A DNA stretch of 39,200 nucleotides from a virus: positions 1-39,200 of IMG/VR virus record IMGVR_UViG_3300031537_000005. The stretch is one strand, 5' to 3'. A program made the position numbers and the translations under genes. Position 1 is the stretch's first letter. The number at the start of each line of letters is the position of its first letter. Below the pieces are notes generated by a model. The model did not search any database. It saw only the letters and a program-made list of their open reading frames with translations, and was not told the DNA's origin. Below, piece by piece: positions 6,874-14,474 of the stretch.

Positions 6874-8059
6874 TGATTTTCAATGGGCAATGTCGAATGA
6901 ATATTTTGACGCTTTATGCGCTCAGTATAATAGAAATTCTGTTCAAATAGTGACTGAGCGCTACAAAGGATTGTCCACAACAATTCTTAACGGTGTAGGG
7001 TATATTCATGTTTATGGCACTATTTTACCGCGCGAAACATTTATGACTTATTTTGGCTATGGTACTGCAATTGAAAGTATAACAAATGATATTGTTGCTT
7101 TGCGTAATGATAGTCAAGTAAAAGCTATTGTATTAAATATCGACAGTCCTGGTGGTGTTCTTAGTGGTGTAGCTGATTTTGCGGCGCTGGTGAAAAGTAT
7201 TGATAAACCAGTTTATGCTTTTGCTCAAAAAGCATTGTCGGCGGCGTATTGGATCGCTGCAAGTACTAATAAAATAATTTTAACGCCTACTGGTGTTTCT
7301 GGGTCTATTGGGGTTATTCTTTCAGTTATTAAACAAACCGGTGACTCAAATGTTATTGATATTGTATCGTCTCAATCTGAAAATAAAAACATAGATCCCA
7401 CTTCTGACGCAGGAAAAGCTCAATTACAAAAACTTGTAGATGATCAGGCAAATGTTTTTGTGTCTACTATGGCTGAGTACAGAGATACAACTATTGAAAA
7501 GGTTCTTTCGGATTTTGGTCGTGGGGCTGTATTTGCAGCTGATGAATCGAAAAATAGAGGGATGGTTGATAACGTTCAGCCGTTACCAACATTTTTGAGT
7601 AGTTTGGAAACTCAAAACAATAGGAGAGTATTTGCAATGGCAGATCAAAATGAAAAGACAGTTGCCAATGCTGTTGACGCAACGGCTGAGGTAGAGAAAG
7701 AATTATCACGAATTAAAGCTATTGAAGGTTTGTCGAGTATGTTTTCTGCTTATCCTTCAAATGTTCGTGAAAAAATCAGTGATGCTATTAATCGTCTTAA
7801 GTATGACAAAGATCAGACTAAGGCGACAGTTTCGGAACATTTGTTGAAAGTTGTAGCAGAGTCACAAAAAGAAATCTTTACAGCTGAGTCAAAAGATAGA
7901 GAGGAATCTTTGAGCTTGTCAAAACAAACGACACCTCCAAAAATGCCAGAATCAAACGTTGAGAATAAAGACAAGTCCAAAGTTGATTTGGGTGAAGCAT
8001 TGGTTAATGCGCGTAAACAGCGTCTTGCTGCGATGAATGGAGGATATAATGTCAACTGA
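6863..8059 (+). CDS. S49-family prohead protease with C-terminal scaffold domain
   Basis: 398 residues. SppA/ClpP-fold serine peptidase equivalent to lambda gpC; it processes the prohead. Seen: KAIVLNIDSPGG (88-98), then ALSAAYWIAAS (124-134) with Ser126 as probable nucleophile, SGSIGVI (146-152), and Lys175 in ENKNID as candidate general base of the Ser-Lys dyad. Residues 259-398 are charged and helical, the scaffold part. The ATG at 6863 is chosen over an in-frame upstream ATG (6800) because GAGGA precedes it and the overlap with the portal is then only 11 bases. It overlaps the decoration gene by 11 bases. Confidence 0.9.
   Translation: MLISDFQWAMSNEYFDALCAQYNRNSVQIVTERYKGLSTTILNGVGYIHVYGTILPRETFMTYFGYGTAIESITNDIVALRNDSQVKAIVLNIDSPGGVLSGVADFAALVKSIDKPVYAFAQKALSAAYWIAASTNKIILTPTGVSGSIGVILSVIKQTGDSNVIDIVSSQSENKNIDPTSDAGKAQLQKLVDDQANVFVSTMAEYRDTTIEKVLSDFGRGAVFAADESKNRGMVDNVQPLPTFLSSLETQNNRRVFAMADQNEKTVANAVDATAEVEKELSRIKAIEGLSSMFSAYPSNVREKISDAINRLKYDKDQTKATVSEHLLKVVAESQKEIFTAESKDREESLSLSKQTTPPKMPESNVENKDKSKVDLGEALVNARKQRLAAMNGGYNVN
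7637..8059 (+). CDS. Nested scaffolding protein (internal in-frame start)
   Basis: Inside the protease gene, the ATG at codon 259 is preceded by AGGAGAG with an eight-base gap, a strong ribosome binding site in the middle of a coding frame. The internal product would be 140 residues (MADQNEKTVANAVDATAEV...), charged and helical with no globular motif, as expected for an assembly scaffold. Lambda makes gpNu3 in the same way from within gene C. Established precedent plus visible start signal; expression here is inferred. Confidence 0.7.
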   Translation: MADQNEKTVANAVDATAEVEKELSRIKAIEGLSSMFSAYPSNVREKISDAINRLKYDKDQTKATVSEHLLKVVAESQKEIFTAESKDREESLSLSKQTTPPKMPESNVENKDKSKVDLGEALVNARKQRLAAMNGGYNVN

Positions 8060-8717
8060 TATTACAAGAGACAATCTCTATTCACCAAATCAATTTCCAG
8101 TTGTTTCGGGAGAAACAGAAATTGCAGCGTCGCAAACTTTGGCGCGTGGCTGTTTGATTGGAAAACAGACTTTGGATGATGCGGTTACTGTTACGCCTAC
8201 TGGCTTTACACCAGCCACAACTGCTACAGCTGCGCTTGACACAACTGTTCTTGCCAAAGTCGGAACGTATACAGCAACTTGTGTTGCTGTTGTTGCTACA
8301 ACTGGAGGTGTTTTCCAAGTTACTGATCCTGATGGTTTGAATATAGGCGTTGCTTATACAACTGTCGAATTTAATTCTGGTGGATTGGTTTTTACGTTGC
8401 CTGTTTCCAATGGTTCCGATGATTACGCCGTTGGGGATACGTATGAATTTATTGTTGCGGCAGGGAACGGATACGGATACGCTCTTGATACAACAAATGG
8501 AGACGGAACAAATAAAATTTTTGGCGTGTTGCTGCGATCTTCAACAACCGGTATTGGCGAAACTGACGTGTGCCCAGTTGCAAGAACGGGTCGCTTTATG
8601 TCTCAAGCGTTAACCGCAGCTGACGGTGTAACAATAACTGATTTGATTGAAGCGCTTGAAGCTAAACACATTTATATCGATTTGTCTGATTCAGACAATG
8701 ATCTTATTGGAGGTTAA
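8049..8717 (+). CDS. Head decoration protein, gpD-like with insertion
   Basis: 222 residues, about twice lambda gpD. Decoration proteins bind as trimers on the expanded capsid and stabilise it. The N-terminus (FPVVSGETEIAASQTLARGCLIGK) and the C-terminus (YALDTTNGDGTNKIFGVLLRSSTTG to the end) look like the two halves of the gpD family. Between them, about residues 60-140, sits an extra beta-rich domain (GTYTATCVAVVATTGGVF, VTDPDG, GGLVFTLPVSNGSDDYAVGD). ATG 8049 is preferred to ATG 8037 because GGAGG precedes it. It overlaps the protease stop. Confidence 0.85.
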   Translation: MSTDITRDNLYSPNQFPVVSGETEIAASQTLARGCLIGKQTLDDAVTVTPTGFTPATTATAALDTTVLAKVGTYTATCVAVVATTGGVFQVTDPDGLNIGVAYTTVEFNSGGLVFTLPVSNGSDDYAVGDTYEFIVAAGNGYGYALDTTNGDGTNKIFGVLLRSSTTGIGETDVCPVARTGRFMSQALTAADGVTITDLIEALEAKHIYIDLSDSDNDLIGG

Positions 8718-8722
8718 CAGCT

Positions 8723-9772
8723 ATGGGACATTTCACTATTACCGATTTCACGCCACGCGACATGCTCCGATTATTGGAACAAATGCCGCGTCCTACAAAT
8801 TTTCTGCAATCAATGTTTGTGAAAGAGCGCAACACAACCAATAAAACTGTATTGGATATTGACAAGATCTTCGGTCGTCAGTTGGTTGCGAGATACTCTT
8901 CTCGAGAAGGGGACATGAACGTTGTTGGCAAAGGTGGATTTTCGACAAATCACTTTGTAGCGCCTTATGTGACAGAAAAATTCTGTTATAAGCCTAGCGA
9001 CGTTGACGTTCGTGGCGCTGGTCTTACTGTGTATGACGATCAAGTTGCTTATTTGTCTCGTTTTGTTGAGCGCGCCATGAACGATTTGGAAGATCGTTTT
9101 GATCGCCTTGAGGAGTTGCAACTTGCTGAGGCATTGCAGGAAGGCACTGTCACTGTTGACGGAAAAGAGACGAATTACACGATTGATTTTGAGCAAAAAG
9201 ACACACATCTTGTCGACTCTGTTGATACAGATTGGAGTGACCCAACTGCTGATATGCTTGGCGATATTGCTACATATTCACAATTGATCGCCGATACAGG
9301 CGCGTCTCCACCTAATATCGCAGTTTGTGGTGGAAAAGCGGGTGGGTGTATTCCAAAAAATACTGCTTTTGTCAATTCTCTTGATAATCGTAGAATTTTG
9401 ACGGGGGAAATTAATTATCAACAGTTGAATAGACAACGTGCAACATATATCGGTCGAGTAATGGGAATTGGCTTTGATGTTGCTGTGTATGTTTATTCAG
9501 GTATTTATGAGAAAATGGTCGATGGGACGCGCACAGCCTACAATTATATTGATCCTTGGAACGTGATTCTTGGTTCGACAAATGCTGATGTGAGGTTTCA
9601 CTACGCGAAAATTGAAAACTTCAAAACTGGTGATTTTATTGGTACTCGTTTTCCGAATCAAACTGAAGATGATGACGGTCGTCAACGGGCTATTTCGCTT
9701 GAGTCTTCTCCTCTTGTCGGCTTTCACGATACTGACGCGTTTGTTCGTCTTACCGTAGGATCGGATGATTGA
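8723..9772 (+). CDS. Major capsid protein, lambda gpE family
   Basis: 349 residues (lambda gpE 341). HK97-fold shell subunit. The start (ITDFTPRDMLRLLEQM followed by LQSMFVKE) and the motif VAPYVTEKFCYKPSDVDVRG are typical of the gpE family, where the segment APxIxEKxxI precedes the spine helix; the later WSDPTADMLGDIATYSQLI is also characteristic. GGAGG lies ten bases before the ATG, and the gene lies directly after the decoration gene. It should be among the most abundant proteins of the virion. Confidence 0.93.
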   Translation: MGHFTITDFTPRDMLRLLEQMPRPTNFLQSMFVKERNTTNKTVLDIDKIFGRQLVARYSSREGDMNVVGKGGFSTNHFVAPYVTEKFCYKPSDVDVRGAGLTVYDDQVAYLSRFVERAMNDLEDRFDRLEELQLAEALQEGTVTVDGKETNYTIDFEQKDTHLVDSVDTDWSDPTADMLGDIATYSQLIADTGASPPNIAVCGGKAGGCIPKNTAFVNSLDNRRILTGEINYQQLNRQRATYIGRVMGIGFDVAVYVYSGIYEKMVDGTRTAYNYIDPWNVILGSTNADVRFHYAKIENFKTGDFIGTRFPNQTEDDDGRQRAISLESSPLVGFHDTDAFVRLTVGSDD

Positions 9773-10103
9773 TATGTGCGATCAAATAAAAGTGAAAGTA
9801 ACAAAAAACTCTATTCTGTATCGAGGAAAACCACGAACTAGTGCAAGCGATCCTTTTTATATGCCGCGTGAACTTGCACTAAAAATGCTTCATAATGGTG
9901 CGCATATTGAAATAGTCACTGATGAGATAATTGATGATGAAGAAATTATTGATAAGGAAGAAAGTACTGATAACGAAGAAATAATTGATGATGAAGAAAT
10001 TATTGATAAGGAAGAAAGTACTGATGACGAAGAAATAATTGATGATGAAGAAATTATTGATAAGGAAGAAAAACCGAAAAAGAAAAGACGAAAAAAGAAG
10101 TAG
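9765..10103 (+). CDS. Small head-associated protein with acidic repeat tail
   Basis: 112 residues. The N-terminal half (IKVKVTKNSILYRGKPRTSASDPFYMPRELALKMLHNGAHIEIV) resembles small phage proteins that commonly follow the capsid gene, where lambda has FI. The C-terminal half is an acidic repeat of an 18-residue unit built on IIDDEEIIDKEEST, ending in a basic block KPKKKRRKKK. The start is ambiguous: ATG 9765 overlaps the capsid stop, and ATG 9774 lies just after. The acidic tail could contact the terminase or portal by charge, as proposed for gpFI, but that is inference. Confidence 0.65.
   Translation: MIDMCDQIKVKVTKNSILYRGKPRTSASDPFYMPRELALKMLHNGAHIEIVTDEIIDDEEIIDKEESTDNEEIIDDEEIIDKEESTDDEEIIDDEEIIDKEEKPKKKRRKKK
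9927..10075 (+). repeat. 54-bp coding tandem repeat, about 2.8 copies
   Basis: Copies at 9927-9980 and 9981-10034 differ at only a single base (AAC versus GAC in the STDNEE/STDDEE codon), and a partial third copy runs from 10035 to about 10075. Each unit encodes 18 residues of the IIDDEEIIDKEESTDxEE type. Near-identity at DNA level indicates recent expansion by slippage or recombination, and copy number may vary between isolates. Confidence 0.9.
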
Positions 10104-10108
10104 ATTAA

Positions 10109-10504
10109 ATGGCAGTTTCCGGAATATTTGAGTGTTTTAAATATGCTCGTTCAATAAAAAAGATAGATTTATTGAATGATAGTATTGTTGTTTGTTTGAT
10201 GCTTGAAAGCTACGAACCCAATTTTGACAACGATACTTTTTACTCAGATATTCCGGAAACTTTGCTTTTATCAGAAACACTTCTACTTGGTAAGTATATT
10301 GATAATAATATTTTTAAGGCTGCACAACCAATATTTGAAAATATCAGCGTTGGCGAAATAGTACAAGGAATTATATTATATAGAGACGCTGATTATATAG
10401 AAGATACTTTACTAATTGCCTATTTTAATTTTGTTGATTTAGTTGTAACACAAGGTGAACTTGTGACTATAGTTTGGAATGAACAAGGTATAATTACCTT
10501 GTGA
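10109..10504 (+). CDS. Probable virion protein, 131 aa
   Basis: The sequence has the form seen in many phage structural proteins of this position: IDLLNDSIVVCLMLESYEPNFDNDTFYSDIPETLL, then a beta-rich second half with YIEDTLLIAYFNFVDLVVTQGELVTIVWNEQGII. The next gene has the same general plan, so the two may be distant paralogues. There is only a weak ribosome binding site (AGTAGATTAA). Function unknown; a minor head or head-tail surface protein is likely from context. Confidence 0.6.
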   Translation: MAVSGIFECFKYARSIKKIDLLNDSIVVCLMLESYEPNFDNDTFYSDIPETLLLSETLLLGKYIDNNIFKAAQPIFENISVGEIVQGIILYRDADYIEDTLLIAYFNFVDLVVTQGELVTIVWNEQGIITL

Positions 10505-10517
10505 GGAGTGAGATAAA

Positions 10518-10952
10518 ATGGCATTAACAGCTGTTAAATTTTACGCTGCAATAACGCGGCAAGCGTCAGGGGCAATTGATTGGACTTCTGGGTCACTTGT
10601 AGTAAAAGCGTCTTTATCAAATGTTGAACCAACACAAGCGACTGATAGTGTATGGGCTGATATTTCAGCTGATGAGCTTGCTGATGGTAATGGTTATACA
10701 ACTGGTGGGGAGACTCTGACTATTGGTACAAAAGAATTATCGGGAGGTATTTTTATAGTTCCAGTTGTTGCAGACGTTGTCTGGACGGCAACGGGTGCTA
10801 TGGGGCCATTTCGTTTTATTGCTTTACGCGTAACAAATGTTTCTGGAGAACCTTTGTTGTCGTATTATGATTATGGGTCTTCTTTGAATTATATAGGTGG
10901 CGAGAAATTCACGCTACCCTTGAATGGTAATAATATCGTTGAAATTAATTGA
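10518..10952 (+). CDS. Probable virion protein, 144 aa (paralogue-like of preceding gene)
   Basis: 144 residues with TSGSLVVKASLSNVEP followed by DSVWADISADELADGNGYTTGGETL and a beta-rich C-terminus ending SYYDYGSSLNYIGGEKFTLPLNGNNIVEIN. This layout (a strand pair, a short DxxWxDI-like segment, GNGYTTGG, further strands) is typical of small virion proteins in phages with lambda-like heads. GAGGAGTGAG precedes the ATG. Exact role is unknown; it may decorate the head, or be a component of the long neighbouring fusion protein's complex. Confidence 0.65.
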   Translation: MALTAVKFYAAITRQASGAIDWTSGSLVVKASLSNVEPTQATDSVWADISADELADGNGYTTGGETLTIGTKELSGGIFIVPVVADVVWTATGAMGPFRFIALRVTNVSGEPLLSYYDYGSSLNYIGGEKFTLPLNGNNIVEIN

Positions 10953-10962
10953 TAGGTGATCT

Positions 10963-13923
10963 GTGGCGACAATAACGTCAGCACAAAGCGGTAATTGGTC
11001 AAGTGGATCTACGTGGATCGGTGGAACGTCTCCTGGAGATGGGGACATTGCCGTTAGAACTGTAAATCACGTTATAACAATTGACCAGTCTATTACTGTC
11101 GGCATAAATGGTGGGCCATATAGTGACGCTATACGTGGGCCATCATCTACAAGTGCCGATAGTGGAGGTTTTGTTATTGCCGACAACGTTGTTGTTACGT
11201 TAAAAGGATCATTTATTTCTGGCGGGGATGGCTCTTATATAACACTTGGAGTTAGTGCTGGTGGTGCTAAGATTGTTTTCTCATCTTCTTTATCAAGTGA
11301 TCAAAAGTTATCTGTCGGAAATGGCGACGGTGTAAAAGGAACGTTTACAGTTAATGGCGCTGTAAGTAATTTTTGCGAGATAGAGAATCAAGGCTCGCAT
11401 AATGTATATTTTCAAGCCGGTAATCCTGGCGCTTGGTGGTATTATTGTGAGTCTTGGTACGGTTCTTATTTGTATTTAAAGAATATCGCTGGCGCTGTTA
11501 TTGGTGGTGAATGTCAAATAGATCATTGGATTTTTGACGCTGATAGTATCAGTGATTCTTTTTGGCCGTTGCCACAAATACAAGGCGATAAAGATTTTAT
11601 AATGAATAATTGTTCTTTTTTAAATCCTAGCGCTACAGTTTGTTGGTTCTTTGATGACGTGACTACGGGTAGTAGAACATTACAAAATAATGTATTTGTC
11701 AGTGAATTATACTGGAGTGGTGCTGCTACGTGGGATGGTCTTGTATTATTAGGTGGTACAAATGGAGACGGTGTAAATAAAGGCACAATACAAAATAGTT
11801 TTGTAGATCCTGCAGCTGGTAGCGGTTTAAATGGCTTTGTGTTTTCTGTCGTAAAAGATAATTTTGTGTATTATCCGACTGGTGATAATCCACATTTTTT
11901 ATTTGCTACTCCTGACGAGTCTACAGAATTCGACGGTAACGTTTTTGAATTTGGATCGGATTGGTCTAGTGACCCAGGAGATTGTATATTGTGTACTGGT
12001 GGCGGGTCTGTTAGCCACACAACTATAATTAAAAATAATATCGAATTACCTAACGCGAGTGGTAGACAATCCGGAACAATGGTTTCTTTATGGGCCGATA
12101 CTTATAATGATATACAAATTTATAATAATACATTTTATACTGGTGTTAATGTTGAAGATAACGGTAGCGTAAGTTTAGTATCGGCTTTTTATAATAATTT
12201 ATCATACGGTCCAAATGGTCAAAACCTTACCAGTTTTAGCGGTGGCGGTATTGTCGAGGATGTGTATGATGATGCAGACTATAACAGCGCTCAAAATTTA
12301 TCCGACCCATATGTTGATAATTCAAAATTCGCTATTTCGCCTGGAACAAATGATTTTAATGCCGACCCTTCGTTTGTTGATAGTACAAGAGATTTAGCTA
12401 AGTGGGCAGTTGAGGAACTTGGGTCAAGCTCGGGTACTGAGGCTTTGAGGCGTATTGATGCAATAAACGCATTGATTGCTCAAAACGATCCTAATGATTC
12501 TAATTATAATGTTAATGGAACGGTGAACAATTTATTAACTTATATAAAGACAGGTTTTTCGCCCACAAATTCTGACTATAGCACAGCTGGAAAAGGTGGT
12601 AGCTATCCAAGTTATATTGGTGCAAAAGATGTTCAAGTACCCATTGAAAATGACGCTTATTTAGATCCTACTATTTTGTCATTGGTTAACTATTCATTTC
12701 TTCCACTTCGATCATTGATTGGAAGTATTGATAACACGTTTCTTATTTTGAGTGTGCATGATACTCAACCATTGAGACAATTACAGCCATTATTGGACAC
12801 TGTGTACTTAAGCACGTCACTCTATCAGTTTGACGGCTTGCGACAATTAATTAGTGATTTGAGTACAGTTAGTAATGTTTTAACTGTATCATCTATTCAA
12901 CCAATTAGGGCACTAAACGCAGATCTGAGCAAATATATTTTTTCATTATTAGTGTCTGATATTTCCCCAATAAGTGAAGAACTTATCAATAATATAGCTG
13001 ATATTGATACAATAAATTTTATTCTTACATTATTTGGAATACAGCCTATTAGAGCGTATTCTCCAGAAATTGACGCGTGTATTTTTAATTTTTCAAATTA
13101 CAGCTTTCAACCTACGCGAGAACTTATTGCGGAATTAAATTCCGTAACACTTGAACATTATATGATTGTGTTTGATGCCTTGCGTTCTTTGAATGCTTCT
13201 TTAAGCAGCATATCATTTGCTCTATCAGTTATAGACACTAGCGCACTAAGATCTTTAGTTGGTTCGCTTAATACTTTGATCAATACTTTTTCGTTATATC
13301 AAGTTGCTCCTTTACGAGAATTATTGGTTGACCTTTCAACATTATTACTTGGAACAAATATACTAAATATTGATGCTTATAGAGAGGATATTGCACCAAT
13401 ATTACCTTACACAGTTAGTCTGTCTGTTAAATCGATTGCGGCTTTGCGAGCGCTTCAAAGTGCATTAAATGCAGTGATCTTTAGTTATAACTTTATTGAC
13501 TTAGACCCTTTGGCGTTTAGATCTTATGTCGTCGATACAATATTATCAGCTGTAGCAGAAAGTTTTTCAATTGGTTCGGGTGAAATTGCGTATACTGATT
13601 TTGAAAAGCAGTTGCAGACAGACCTAGAGAATGTGTTCTTTTCTGACTTCAAAAAGAAAGTGCCTTGTTATTATTATCACGCAAATGGAAAAATAATAGA
13701 AAGTTACCCGTGTATATTTGACGATCCTTCGGTAAATGTAACTATAGATAAAGCTATTGTGAATGGCATACAGCCGACAATTCAAATACCATCACATTTA
13801 TTAGTACATCCAGTACAGCCAAGAAAAGACTACTTAACAATAGGTGGTGTGAAGTATACAGTTGAGAAATGTGATCAAGACGGTTTCGGCGTCACAGATT
13901 TAACGCTAAGTGTATCAAAATGA
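10963..13923 (+). CDS. Giant composite virion protein: beta-rich region, 22-aa repeats, head-closure-like C-terminus
   Basis: 986 residues starting at GTG after AGGTGA. Residues 1 to about 470 are rich in Gly/Asn/Ser with alternating hydrophobics and begin ITSAQSGNWSSGSTWIGG, the form of G8/parallel beta-helix proteins such as tailspikes. Residues 572-862 contain about 13 repeats of about 22 residues with consensus close to LSVxxIxPLRxLxxxLxxx. Residues 875-986 (DFEKQLQTDLENVFFSDFKKKVPCYYYHANG to TIGGVKYTVEKCDQDGFGVTDLTLSV) resemble head-closure/FII-type joining proteins, which normally stand alone before the tail terminator. So it may anchor a fibre-like domain at the neck. The stop overlaps the next gene (ATGA). 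Domain borders are approximate; function is inferred. Confidence 0.6.
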   Translation: MATITSAQSGNWSSGSTWIGGTSPGDGDIAVRTVNHVITIDQSITVGINGGPYSDAIRGPSSTSADSGGFVIADNVVVTLKGSFISGGDGSYITLGVSAGGAKIVFSSSLSSDQKLSVGNGDGVKGTFTVNGAVSNFCEIENQGSHNVYFQAGNPGAWWYYCESWYGSYLYLKNIAGAVIGGECQIDHWIFDADSISDSFWPLPQIQGDKDFIMNNCSFLNPSATVCWFFDDVTTGSRTLQNNVFVSELYWSGAATWDGLVLLGGTNGDGVNKGTIQNSFVDPAAGSGLNGFVFSVVKDNFVYYPTGDNPHFLFATPDESTEFDGNVFEFGSDWSSDPGDCILCTGGGSVSHTTIIKNNIELPNASGRQSGTMVSLWADTYNDIQIYNNTFYTGVNVEDNGSVSLVSAFYNNLSYGPNGQNLTSFSGGGIVEDVYDDADYNSAQNLSDPYVDNSKFAISPGTNDFNADPSFVDSTRDLAKWAVEELGSSSGTEALRRIDAINALIAQNDPNDSNYNVNGTVNNLLTYIKTGFSPTNSDYSTAGKGGSYPSYIGAKDVQVPIENDAYLDPTILSLVNYSFLPLRSLIGSIDNTFLILSVHDTQPLRQLQPLLDTVYLSTSLYQFDGLRQLISDLSTVSNVLTVSSIQPIRALNADLSKYIFSLLVSDISPISEELINNIADIDTINFILTLFGIQPIRAYSPEIDACIFNFSNYSFQPTRELIAELNSVTLEHYMIVFDALRSLNASLSSISFALSVIDTSALRSLVGSLNTLINTFSLYQVAPLRELLVDLSTLLLGTNILNIDAYREDIAPILPYTVSLSVKSIAALRALQSALNAVIFSYNFIDLDPLAFRSYVVDTILSAVAESFSIGSGEIAYTDFEKQLQTDLENVFFSDFKKKVPCYYYHANGKIIESYPCIFDDPSVNVTIDKAIVNGIQPTIQIPSHLLVHPVQPRKDYLTIGGVKYTVEKCDQDGFGVTDLTLSVSK
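12676..13548 (+). repeat. About 13 diverged ~22-residue repeats within the 986-aa protein
   Basis: Repeats are visible at protein level only: for example YSFLPLRSLIGSIDN, HDTQPLRQLQPLLDT, YQFDGLRQLISDLST, SSIQPIRALNADLSK, FGIQPIRAYSPEIDA, YSFQPTRELIAELNS, VIDTSALRSLVGSLN, YQVAPLRELLVDLST, KSIAALRALQSALNA. The invariant core is (P/A)LRxL followed about six residues later by a second Leu/Ile. Spacing is 21 to 24 residues. The DNA has diverged, so the array is old. A strand-helix solenoid is the simplest reading. Confidence 0.75.
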
Positions 13924-14471
13924 AAAACACACAAAGATCACTTATTCGACAGTATTTAGAACTTTTGATAAAAACAAAAGTTGCTGTAGGTGATCGTGTT
14001 TTTATAAATAGAGACCTAGAGACGTCACCATTGGTTTACATTGATTTGCCTTGTGTATTGATTGTATTTAATGATGATTCGTTCAATCCTATTGTTGGGT
14101 CTAATAATAAAGTTGATGAATACGAAAATATTCTAGATATTTTTATTATTCCAGTTGTGAGTATACCTGACAGTGAAAACGCACAAGATACTATAGATAA
14201 TTTAGAACATGATATTATTCGAGCACTATATGACGATTATAAATTTTCTAAATTATTGGCGAATTATGATCCACTAAAAGAATTTAATGCTGGGTTAACA
14301 ATGGGTCATTGTGTAAAATCAGTAACACCTTATGTCTTGACGTCGAAAACTGATATTGCAACAATAGCAAATTCAATAAATATAAATATAAAATATAATC
14401 TTCAGTCTTGGAGCAATGAAAAACTTGTTGATTTTCTATCCTTTGGGATAGACGAAAAAAATGGAGGATAG
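13920..14471 (+). CDS. Tail terminator/completion protein
   Basis: 183 residues. It begins RSLIRQYLELLIKTKVAVGDRVFINR followed by DLPCVLIVFNDD, which is the usual opening of tail terminator proteins (gpU/Mu gp37-like) that cap the tail tube and join it to the head. The middle (NILDIFIIPVV, DTIDNLEHDIIRALYDD) also fits the alpha/beta fold. It overlaps the preceding stop by 4 bases (ATGA) and lies directly before the sheath gene, the expected place. Assignment rests on form and order rather than a diagnostic motif. Confidence 0.7.
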   Translation: MKNTQRSLIRQYLELLIKTKVAVGDRVFINRDLETSPLVYIDLPCVLIVFNDDSFNPIVGSNNKVDEYENILDIFIIPVVSIPDSENAQDTIDNLEHDIIRALYDDYKFSKLLANYDPLKEFNAGLTMGHCVKSVTPYVLTSKTDIATIANSININIKYNLQSWSNEKLVDFLSFGIDEKNGG

Positions 14472-14474
14472 AAT

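Noticed and set aside
9927-10075. Iteron-like direct repeats as replication origin
   Set aside because: They encode an in-frame acidic repeat within a translated gene; no AT-rich unwinding pattern apart from the background.
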